Assembly: GCA_947623455.1 (NCBI GenBank)
Contig: OX392532.1
Coordinates: 46,317,058 to 46,381,057 of the forward strand
Direction of reading: 5' to 3'
DNA length: 64,000 nt
DNA from: Mimachlamys varia
Lineage: Eukaryota > Mollusca > Bivalvia > Pectinida > Pectinidae
Position numbers and translations under genes: made by a program. A model generated the notes under the pieces. It ran no database searches, was not told the origin of the DNA, and was given only the letters and a program-made list of their open reading frames with translations. Positions 56,427-64,000 of this stretch are shown piece by piece (within the stretch, counting starts at the first letter, position 1; the number at the start of each line of letters is the position of its first letter).

Positions 56427-56524
56427 CTTCTCCACATGCCACCTGTTTTGTGAAGACCTGTCTGCTATGGAGAGAATTGAAAGGGACCAGGAAATGGCTG
56501 CCTGTTCTAGTCAACCAGACCGAG
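56424..56524 (+). CDS. TBCCD1: TBCCD1 coding exon 4
   Basis: The acceptor GGTGTTTAG (ending 56423) lies in the last unit of a 50-bp tandem repeat, and the exon's first six bases GTACTT are still shared with the repeat. G completes the split codon from exon 3 to ATG, then the frame runs YFSTCHLFCEDLSAMERIER...QPDR and ends with one base (phase 1) before a donor GAG|GTAGGC at 56525. The junction LAW-MYF corresponds to LAWLYF in vertebrate TBCCD1. Similarity fades after that, as expected for a variable linker. The donor is less strong than the others. No convincing next exon was found downstream in the window. Confidence 0.83.
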
Positions 56525-56626
56525 GTAGGCCATTTCTGATATGAAATTATAAAAAACATGGAAAGTATTTTTTTGACTTGTTTGTAAAAGGAAAATTTGC
56601 TTTTAAAAAATTCAAAAATTTGGGTT
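56525..56626 (+). other. start of TBCCD1 intron 4
   Basis: AT-rich intron sequence follows the GTAGGC donor. Reading through gives a TGA within seven codons. No other feature was seen. Confidence 0.5.
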
Positions 56627-57030
56627 GATCCCCCAGTCCTGACCACTCTATGAAGTAGGTATGGTTGTCTGGAGATCCCCCAGCCCTGACCACTCTATGA
56701 AGTAGGTATGATTGTCTGTCGATCCCCCAGTCCTGACCACTCTATGAAGTAGGTATGGTTGTCTGGAGATCCCCCAGTCCTGACCACTCTATGAAGTAGG
56801 TATGGTTGTCTGTCGATCCCCCAGTCCTGACCACTCTATGAAGTAGGTATGGTTGTCTGTCGATCCCCCAGTCCTGACCACTCTCTGAAGTAGGTATGGT
56901 TGTCTGTCGATCCCCCAGTCCTGACCACTCTATGAAGTAGGTATGGTTGTCTGTCGATCCCCCAGCCCTGACCACTCTATGAAGTAGGTATGGTTGTCTG
57001 GAGATCCCCCAGTCCTGACCACTCTATTTG
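56627..57030. repeat. 47-bp minisatellite, about 8.6 copies
   Basis: GATCCCCCAGTCCTGACCAC recurs every 47 bp (56627, 56674 and on), followed by TCTATGAAGTAGGTATGGTT and GTCTGTC or GTCTGGA. Minus-strand open frames over it are periodic artefacts. Confidence 0.9.
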
Positions 57031-57274
57031 GTTTCCAACCTCCAGCTACACTGGAATCTTCAATATATCCTTGAAGTTGCACAACTTATTATATCCCAGA
57101 TTTAATTACTAAGGTAGGATTTGGTATATAGGAATAATTTTGTACGTTCCTCCCTGAGTGTCCGTGATAACCTTGTTTAAAACCCCTAGATTTAATTCAT
57201 ATTCACACCACAGCATCACACTATCAGGTTTTACATCTGATTAGATTTTGATAGTCATTGGCCAAGGATAGATT
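57031..57274. repeat. dispersed-repeat fragment flanking the 27-bp array
   Basis: It has no gene. From about 57195 it contains TTCATATTCACACCA, CATCACACTATCA, CTGATTAGATTTTG and GTCATTGGCCAAG, the same ordered motifs found at 59015-59330. The 27-bp array therefore appears to have grown inside one copy of this older repeat. CCAACCTCCAG ending 57045 was considered as an acceptor and rejected. Confidence 0.5.
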
Positions 57275-57998
57275 TCATTCATATTTACACCATACCATCA
57301 CACCATCATATTCACACCATACCATCACACCATCATATTCACACCAGAGCATCACACCATCATATTCACACCATACCATCACACCATCATATTCACACCA
57401 TACCATCACACCATCATATTCACACCATACCATCACACCATCATATTCACACCATACCATCACACTATCATATTCACACCATACCATCACACCATCATAT
57501 TCACACCATACCATCACACCATCATATTCACACCATACCATCACACCATCATATTCACACCATACCATCACACCATCATATTCACACCATACCATCGCAC
57601 CATCATATTCACACCATACCATCGCACCATCATATTCACACCATACCATCGCACCATCATATTCACACCATACCATCACACCATCATATTCACACCATAC
57701 CATCACACCATCATATTCACACCATACCATCGCACCATCATATTCACACCATACCATCGCACCATCATATTCACACCATACCATCGCACCATCATATTCA
57801 CACCATACCATCGCACCATCATATTCACACCATACCATCACACCATCATATTCACACCATACCATCACACCATCATATTCACACCATACCATCACACCAT
57901 CATATTCACACCATACCATCGCACCATCATATTCACACCATACCATCGCACCATCATATTCACACCATACCATCGCACCATCATATTCACACCATACC
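57275..57998. repeat. 27-bp minisatellite, left part (about 27 copies)
   Basis: The unit is CATATTCACACCATACCATC with CACACCAT, and variants have CGCACC for CACACC in runs of two to four units. As 27 is divisible by three, a nine-residue periodic open frame (YSHHTITPS) appears on + and another (VWCEYDGVM) on -. Neither has gene support. Confidence 0.93.
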
Positions 57999-58508
57999 GA
58001 ACATACTGTACGCATACCGAAAATTACAGATTTATTTAAAGATAACAACTTGGGAAACACAAACACAAGGTCTAGTACTTATGTGTGGGCATGTGTGTGC
58101 ATTGATGCATGCATGCGCATGTGCATTGCTGCAATTAATGGACATCTATGCATGTGTATGCATGTATGTGTGTTTGTGTGCATGCAGGTGTACATGTGTG
58201 TGTGCACGGTGTTTGTGCTAATGTATGTGTGTGTGAGGGTATGTATGTGTACATGTGTGATTTATGTGTATGTGCATGGATGTATGAACCCCTGTGTAAT
58301 GGTTCATAATATTAGTGCATGTCCATGTGTACTTACATGTGCACATGCATGTCTGTATGTGTATGTATGTGTGTGAATTATATGTTTATATATATTAATT
58401 TACCTGTGTGTGTATATCTACCTGTATCCTGGCTGTATGTGATACATTTATGTATTCGTTATATGTGTAAATGTTTATTGTTGATGAATAAAAAAAAAAA
58501 AAAAAAAA
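57999..58508 (+). mobile_element. 510-bp poly(A)-ended retroposed insertion splitting the 27-bp array
   Basis: A unique segment ends in AATAAA (58487-58492) and 19 A residues (58490-58508). TTCACACCATACC occurs directly before (57986-57998) and after (58509-58521), which fits a 13-bp target-site duplication. The host is repetitive, so this is not proof. The body holds a TG-rich microsatellite stretch (about 58082-58380, GTGTGTG/CATGTG). No reverse-transcriptase or tRNA-like promoter was recognised, so it is either a SINE-like copy or retroposed RNA of unknown origin. Confidence 0.65.
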
Positions 58509-59018
58509 TTCACACCATACCATAACACCATCATATTCACACCATACCATCACACCATCATATTCACACCATACCATCACACCATCATATTCACACCATA
58601 CCATCACACCATCATATTCACACCATACCATCGCACCATCATATTCACACCATACCATCGCACCATCATATTCACACCATACCATCACACCATCATATTC
58701 ACACCATACCATCACACCATCATATTCACACCATACCATCGCACCATCATATTCACACCATACCATCGCACCATCATATTCACACCATACCATCACACCA
58801 TCATATTCACACCATACCATCACACCATCATATTCACACCATACCATCACACCATCATATTCACACCATACCATCGCACCATCATATTCACACCATACCA
58901 TCGCACCATCATATTCACACCATACCATCACACCATCATATTCACACCATACCATCACACCATCATATTCACACCATACCATCACACCATCATATTCACA
59001 CCATACCATCACACTATC
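58509..59018. repeat. 27-bp minisatellite, right part (about 19 copies)
   Basis: It continues the array at 57275-57998 with the same unit and the same CGCACC/CACACC variant runs. It ends at CACACTATCAAG, where the flanking dispersed repeat resumes. Confidence 0.93.
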
Positions 59019-59604
59019 AAGCTCTACACCTGATTACATTTTGGTGATCATTAGTCAACGTTAAAAGGTCAAAGGTCACTTGTCTAATTTGGAAATAACC
59101 CTTGGACAGATTTGGTTCATATTCACACCATAGCATCACATGGTGAAGGTCTACACCTGATTGAATATTGGTGGTCATTGGTCAAGATAAAAGTCAAAGG
59201 TCACCATTGACCATTTGGAAATAAAAAGCTTGTGTACGAGTTATCTCACACAATCAGTTCTACACCTGATTAGATTTTGGTAGTTGTTAGTCAAAAGTAA
59301 AGGTCAGAAGTAACCCTTGTCCACTTTTGGAATGAAAAACTTGCACACGAGTTTTCATGAAACCTGGACAGATTTAGTAACTGTAAACATACTTCATTTG
59401 GCGCAATCAAATTTAAGTGCATTGTCATATTTTGGATGTTAGTGCACTTCTGAATTCACACATCCATGATAAGTACTACAACTATAAGCAGCATATAAAA
59501 TCTCTAATTAGCGCAATCATATTTTACAATACTTTCAACGCAAAAAACCCTGCTGAAATAATTTTACTGCGAAAAATAGGTATGTTTACAGTATGTTCAC
59601 ACCA
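59019..59604. repeat. dispersed-repeat block with TACACCTGATT modules and a GCGCAATCA module
   Basis: TACACCTGATT occurs three times (about 59026, 59152, 59262), each followed by a TTTTGGT/ATTGGTGGTCATT-like stretch and AAAGGTCA-type motifs, indicating a diverged tandem of roughly 110-130 bp. From about 59380, GGCGCAATCAAATTTAAGTG and TTAGCGCAATCATATTTTAC belong to another common-looking repeat. AGGTCAAAGGTCA at 59066-59078 is a perfect AGGTCA direct repeat with one-base spacing. Confidence 0.55.
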
Positions 59605-61050
59605 TAACATCTGTGGTCATCGGTCAGCGTTAAAGGTCATAACATCTGTGGTCATCGGTCAGCGTTAAAGGTCATATGTTCTGTGGTCATCGGTCAGCGT
59701 TAAAGGTCATAACATCTGTGGTCATCGGTCAGCGTTAAAGGTCATATGTTCTGTGTTCATCGGTCAGCGTTAAAGGTCATATGTTCGGTGGTCATCGGTC
59801 AGCGTTAAAGGTCATACGTTCTGTGGTCATCGGTCAGCGTTAAAGGTCATAACATCTGTGGTCATCAGTCAGCGTTAAAGGTCATATGTTCTGTGGTCAT
59901 TGGTCAGCGTTAAAGGTCATATGTCCTGTGGTCATCAGTCAGCGTTAAAGGTCATATGTTCTGTGGTCATCGGTCAGCGTTAAAGGTCATATGTTCTGTG
60001 TTCATCGGTCAGCGTTAAAGGTCATATGTTCGGTGGTCATCGGTCAGCGTTAAAGGTCATACGTTCGGTGGTCATTGGTCAGCGTTAGAGGTCATATGTT
60101 TGGTGGTCATCGGTCAGTGTTAAAGGTCATATGTTTGGTGGTCAACGGTCCGCATTAAAGGTCATATATTCTGTGGTCATCGGTCAGCGTTAAAGGTCAT
60201 ATGTTCTGTGGTCATTGGTCAGCGTTAAAGGTCATATGTCCTGTGGTCATCGGTCAGCGTTAAAGGTCATACGTTCGGTGGTCATCGGTTTTAGTTAAAG
60301 GTCAAATGTTTGGTGGTCATCGGTTAGCGTTAAAAATCATATGTTCTGTGGTCATCGTTCAGCGTTAAAGGTCATATGTTCTGTGGTCATCGGTCAGCGT
60401 TAAAGGTCATATGTTTGGTGGTCATTGGTCAGCGTTAAAGGTCTTATGTTCTGTGGTCATCGGTCAGCGTTAAAGGTCATATGGTGAAGGTCTACACCTG
60501 ATTGAATATTGGTGGTCATTGGTCAAGATAAAAGTCAAAGGTCACCATTGACCATTTGGAAATAAAAAGCTTGTGTACGAGTTATCTCACACAATCAGTT
60601 CTACACCTGATTAGATTTTGGTAGTTGTTGGTCAAAAGTAAAGGTCAGAAGTAACCCTTGTCCACTTTTGGAATGAAAAACTTGCACACGAGTTTTCATG
60701 AAACCTGGACAGATTTAGTAACTGTAAACATACTTCATTTGGCGCAATCAAATTTAAGTGCATTGTCATATTTTGGATGTTAGTGCACTTCTGAATTCAC
60801 ACATCCATGATAAGTACTACAACTATAAGCAGCATATAAAATCTCTAATTAGCGCAATCATATTTTACAATACTTTCAACGCAAAAAACCCTGCTGAAAT
60901 AATTTTACTGCGAAAAATAGGTATGTTTACAGTATGTTCACACCATAACATCTGTGGTCATCGGTCAGCGTTAAAGGTCATAACATCTGTGGTCATCGGT
61001 CAGCGTTAAAGGTCATATGTTCTGTGGTCATCGGTCAGCGTTAAAGGTCA
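59140..61050. repeat. 1,341-bp direct duplication (59140-59709 repeated at 60481-61050)
   Basis: ATGGTGAAGGTCTACACC at 59140 and 60481 starts two copies that run about 570 bp with one difference seen (GTTGTTAGTC versus GTTGTTGGTC). Each copy leads into the 35-bp GGTCA array, so the repeat unit is the dispersed block plus array. The identical 83-codon open frames at 59417 and 60758 are carried along by the duplication and have no coding signature. Confidence 0.85.
59605..60480. repeat. 35-bp GGTCA-rich minisatellite, left part (about 25 copies)
   Basis: The unit contains TGTGGTCATCGGTCAGCGTT, then AAAGGTCATATGTTC. Variant classes (AACATC, ATGTTC, ACGTTC, ATGTTT) alternate. Every unit holds AAAGGTCA plus two GGTCA pentamers. 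Confidence 0.9.
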
Positions 61051-61800
61051 TATGTTCGGTGGTCATCGGTCAGCGTTAAAGGTCATACGTTCGGTGGTCA
61101 TTGGTCAGCGTTAGAGGTCATATGTTTGGTGGTCATCGGTCAGCGTTAAAGGTCATATGTTCTGTGGTCATCATTCAGTATTAAAGGTCATATGTTTGGT
61201 GGTCAACGGTCCGCATTAAAGGTCATATATTCTGTGGTCATCGGTCAGCGTTAAAGGTCATACGTTCTGTGGTCATCGGTCAGCGTTAAAGGTCATATGT
61301 TCTGTGGTCATTGGTCAGCGTTAAAGGTCATATGTTCGGTGGTCATCGGTCAGCGTTAAAGGTCATACGTTCGGTGGTCATCGGTTTTAGTTAAAGGTCA
61401 AATGTTTGGTGGTCATCGGTTAGCGTTAAAGTTCATATGTTCTGTGGTCATCGTTCAGCGTAAAAGGTCATATGTTCTGTGGTCATTGATCAGCGTTAAA
61501 TGTCATACGTTCGGTGGTCATCGATCAGCGTTAAAGGTCATACCGTTCGGTGGTCATCGGTCAGCGTTAAAGGTCATATGTTTGGTGGTCAGCGTTAAAG
61601 GTCATACGTTCTGTGGTCATCGGTCAGCATTAAAGGTCATATGTTTGGTGGTCATCGGCCAGCGTTAAAGGTCATATGTTTGGTGGTCAGCGTTAAAGGT
61701 CATACGTTCTGTGGTCATCGGCCAGCGTTAAAGGTCATACGTTCGGTGGTCATTGGTCAGTGTTAAAGGTCATACGTTCGGTGGTCATCGGTTTTAGTTA
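60946..61800. repeat. 35-bp GGTCA-rich minisatellite, right part (about 24 copies)
   Basis: Same unit as 59605-60480, reached through the 1,341-bp duplication. Some units near 61590-61700 lack CATCGGTCAG. The last unit is cut at GGTTTTAGTTA, where the 20-bp array begins. Confidence 0.9.
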
Positions 61801-62528
61801 CAGATTGTCGTATTTATTTACAGATTGTTATATGTATGTACAGCTTGTAATATGTATGTACAGCTTGTTATATTTTTGTACAGCTTGTTATATGTATGTA
61901 CAGCTTGTTATATTTATGTACAGCTTGTTATATGTATGTACAGCTTGTTATATTTTTGTACAGCTTGTTATATGTATGTACAGCTTGTTATATTTATGTA
62001 CAGCTTGTTATATGTATGTACAGCTTGTTATATTTTTGTACAGCTTGTTATATGTATGTACAGATTCTTATATCTATGTACAGCTTCTTATATGTATGTA
62101 CAGATTGTTATATTTATGTACAGCTTGTTATATGTATGTACAGCTTGTTATATGTATGTACAGCTTGTTATGTTTATGTACAGCTTGTTATATTTATGTA
62201 CAGCTTGTTATATTTATGTACAGATTGTTATATCTATGTACAGATTGTTATATTTATGTACAGATAGTTATATGTATGTACAGTTTGTTATATTTATGTA
62301 CAGCTTGTTATATGTATGTACAGCTTGTTATATGTATGTACAGCTTGTTATATTTATGTACAGATTGTTATATGTATGTACAGCTTGTTATATTTTTGTA
62401 CAGCTTGTTATATGTATGTACAGCTTGTTATATTTATGTACAGCTTGTTATATCTATGTACAGCTTGTTATATCTATGTACAGATTGTTATATTTATGTA
62501 CAGATTGTCATATTTATGTACAGCTTGT
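61801..62528 (+). repeat. 20-bp minisatellite, about 36 copies
   Basis: The unit CAGCTTGTTATATGTATGTA repeats with exact 20-bp register, with changes at three or four positions (GATT, TTTA, TCTA, TTTTTG). It has no stop codon in any sense frame, so all three + frames stay open for 120-290 codons of a periodic YMYVQLVIC-type peptide. This is a compositional artefact. The array stops inside a unit exactly at the hairpin of the next element. Confidence 0.93.
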
Positions 62529-64000
62529 TAGGTCATCTGACCCGAAGGGTCAAGATGACCTATTGCCATCATGCTTCGTCCGTCGTCGTGCGCCGTCCGC
62601 CGTCCACCGTCCGTAAACTTTTCCTTTAACAATCTTCTTCTTAGTAACCAAAAGGCTCTAGGTGCTGATATTTGGCCAGTAGGCACCTGGGATTGAGTGC
62701 TACAAAGTTTCCTCATTTCAATGACCTTGACCTGTTTTTAAGGTCACAGGGGTCAAATATGTAAAAACCTTTAACAATCTTCTTCTCAGTAACCAAAAGG
62801 TCTAGGGTAATGATATTTGGCCAGTAGGCACCTGGGATAGAGTGCTACAAAGTTTCCTCATATCGATGACCTTGACTAACTTTCAAGGTCACAGGGGCCA
62901 AAAAGGTCAAAATCTTTGAACGACTTCTTCTGAATAACCAAAAGGCCCAGAGACCTAATATTGGGCCTGTGGCATGCTGGGATAAAGGGCTACCAAGTTT
63001 GTTCAAACAAATGACCTTGACCTTCATTCAAGGTCACAGGGGCCAAAAAGGTCAAAATCTTTGAACGACTTCTTTTGAATAACCAAAAGGCCCAGAGACC
63101 TGATATTGGGCCTGTGGCATGCTGGGATAAAGGGTTACCAAGTTTGTTCAAACAAATGACCTTGACCTTCATTCAAGGTCACAGGGGCCGAAAAGGTCAA
63201 AATCTTTGTAAACAACTTCTTCTGAATAACCAAAAGGCCCAGAGACCTGATATTGGTCCTGTGTTATGCTGAGATAAAGGGCTACCAAGTTTGTTCAAAG
63301 AAATGACCTTGACCTTCATTCAAGGTCACAGGGGACAAAACGGTCATAATTTTTAAACGACTTCTTCTGAATAACCAAAAGGCCCAGAGACCTAATATTG
63401 GGCCTGTGGCATGCTGGGATAAAGGGCTACCAAGTTTGTTCAAACAAATGACCTTGACCTTCATTCAAGGTCACAGGGGCCAAAAAGGTCAAAATCTTTG
63501 AACGACTTCTTCTGATTAACCAAAAGGCCCAGAGACCTAATATTGGGCCTGTGGCATGCTGGGATAAAGGGCTACCAAGTTTGTTCAAACAAATGACCCT
63601 GACATTCATTCAAGGTCACAGAGGCCAAAAAGGTCAAAATCTTTGAACGACTTCTTTTGAATAACCAAAAGGCCCAGAGACCTGATATTGGGCCTGTGGC
63701 ATGCTGGGATAAAGGGTTACCAAGTTTGTTTAAAGAAATGACCTTGACCTTCATTCAAGGTCACAGGGGCCGAAAAGGTCAAAATCTTTTTAAACAACTT
63801 CTTCTGAATAACCAAAAGGCCCAGAGACCTGATATTGGTCCTGTGTTATGCTGAGATAAAGGGCTACCAAGTTTGTTCAAAGAAATGACCTTGACCTTCA
63901 TTCAAGGTCACAGGGGATAAAACGGTCATAATTTTTAAACGACTTCTTCTGAATAACCAAAAGGCACAGAGACCTAATATTGGGCCTGTGGCATGCTGGG
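62529..64000. mobile_element. hairpin-headed repeat with a 145-bp monomer array (copy 3, continues past window)
   Basis: The stem TAGGTCATC (62529-62537) / GATGACCTA (62554-62562) encloses a GACCC/GGGTC inner stem. A CGTCCGTCGTCGTGCGCCGTCC tract and then about ten monomers of 145-146 bp follow to the window end. Each has TAACCAAAAGG, a TGACCTTGA...TCAAGGTCA inverted repeat and AACGACTTCTTCT. Four-monomer blocks recur at 582 bp (63075-63272 matches 63657-63854 closely). The short 60-65-codon frames repeated on both strands are artefacts. Confidence 0.75.

Larger units (their letters stand above)
4216..56524 (+). other. TBCCD1: TBCCD1 gene, 5' portion (four coding exons, 3' end outside window)
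   Basis: This is the gene model: exons 4216-4308, 5701-5762, 54334-54396 and 56424-56524 with introns of 1,392, 48,571 and 2,027 bp. Exon phases match at every junction (31 codons; then 20 codons plus 2 bases; then 1+60+2; then 1+100). The spliced frame is open for 106 codons plus one base. The translation has LWVKAEPF near the N-terminus, then FPRI, VWRHIACNKL and LTEDLAWMYF in the order and spacing I recall for vertebrate TBCCD1. That protein is about 550-560 residues and carries its TBCC/CAP-like domain in the C-terminal half, so roughly 80% is missing here and should lie past base 64000. Known role of the family: centrosome and basal-body component needed for centrosome/Golgi positioning. 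Retention of any visible intron gives an early in-frame stop. Whether the locus is expressed cannot be seen from sequence. Confidence 0.88.

Noticed and set aside
57035..57080. Possible TBCCD1 exon 5 after TTTCCAACCTCCAG (acceptor ending 57045)
   Set aside because: In the phase required by exon 4 the frame reads about nine codons and hits TGA; no donor or family similarity supports it.
57258..58376. 372-codon open frame rich in YSHHTITPS repeats
   Set aside because: It is the 27-bp array read in one of its stop-free registers and then runs into the retroposed TG-rich insertion. There is no family resemblance, the opposite strand is equally open, and the region lies inside a TBCCD1 intron.
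58395..59012. 205-codon minus-strand frame of VWCEYDGVM repeats
   Set aside because: Nine-residue periodicity equals the 27-bp unit; it is the reverse reading of the right-hand array.
59417..59668. 83-codon open frame, identical copy at 60758-61009
   Set aside because: Identity is explained by the 1,341-bp DNA duplication. The frame runs from a dispersed repeat into the 35-bp array and has no recognisable domain.
61760..62629. 289-codon open frame with YMYVQLVIC-type repeats
   Set aside because: All three sense frames are open across the same 20-bp array, so openness follows from the unit sequence, not from coding.
1..64000. tRNA, rRNA or other structured RNA genes
   Set aside because: No cloverleaf with A/B boxes or rRNA-like core was recognised by eye. 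The strong hairpins at 3009, 6511 and 62529 are explained as repeat-element termini.

Overview
The window is animal nuclear DNA, probably from a bivalve mollusc. This rests on short exons with GT-AG introns and on hairpin-headed dispersed repeats with about 145-bp monomers rich in CCGTCCGTC and AAGGTCA, a type I associate with bivalve genomes. The species cannot be named. Roughly 85-90% of the 64 kb is tandem repeat, and only about 320 bases are protein-coding.

The one gene I can support is the 5' part of TBCCD1 (TBCC domain-containing protein 1, a centrosome/basal-body and Golgi-positioning protein) on the + strand. Four coding exons (4216-4308, 5701-5762, 54334-54396, 56424-56524) join in frame into 106 codons plus one base. 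Their GT-AG junctions are phase-compatible, and the translation carries the family's N-terminal motifs LWVKAEPF, VWRHIAC and EDLAW. All exons are too short to stand out as ORFs. The TBCC domain and the rest of the gene must lie beyond base 64000.

Layout. 1-4150: upstream DNA with a 315-bp MITE, a broken LINE fragment, a hairpin-headed element and a 39-bp minisatellite. 4216-5762: exons 1-2 around a 1.4-kb intron filled by a 44-bp repeat. 5763-54333: one 48.6-kb intron, of which about 47.1 kb is a single 23-bp satellite of around 2,000 units with multi-kilobase higher-order repeats. 54334-56524: exons 3-4 around a 2-kb intron made almost wholly of two repeats, a 35-bp unit that copies the exon 3 donor about 38 times and a 50-bp unit that copies the exon 4 acceptor 12 times. 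56525-64000: the next intron as far as visible, with 47-, 27-, 35-, 20- and 145-bp arrays, a poly(A)-ended insertion and a 1,341-bp direct duplication.

The most interesting feature is the relation between arrays and splicing. The arrays next to exons 3 and 4 are built from the splice-site sequence itself, and the exon 3 acceptor is formed in the last unit of the satellite. The gene would therefore have to splice across one of the longest single-family intronic satellites and choose the right site among dozens to thousands of look-alikes. All array-derived long ORFs are judged spurious.
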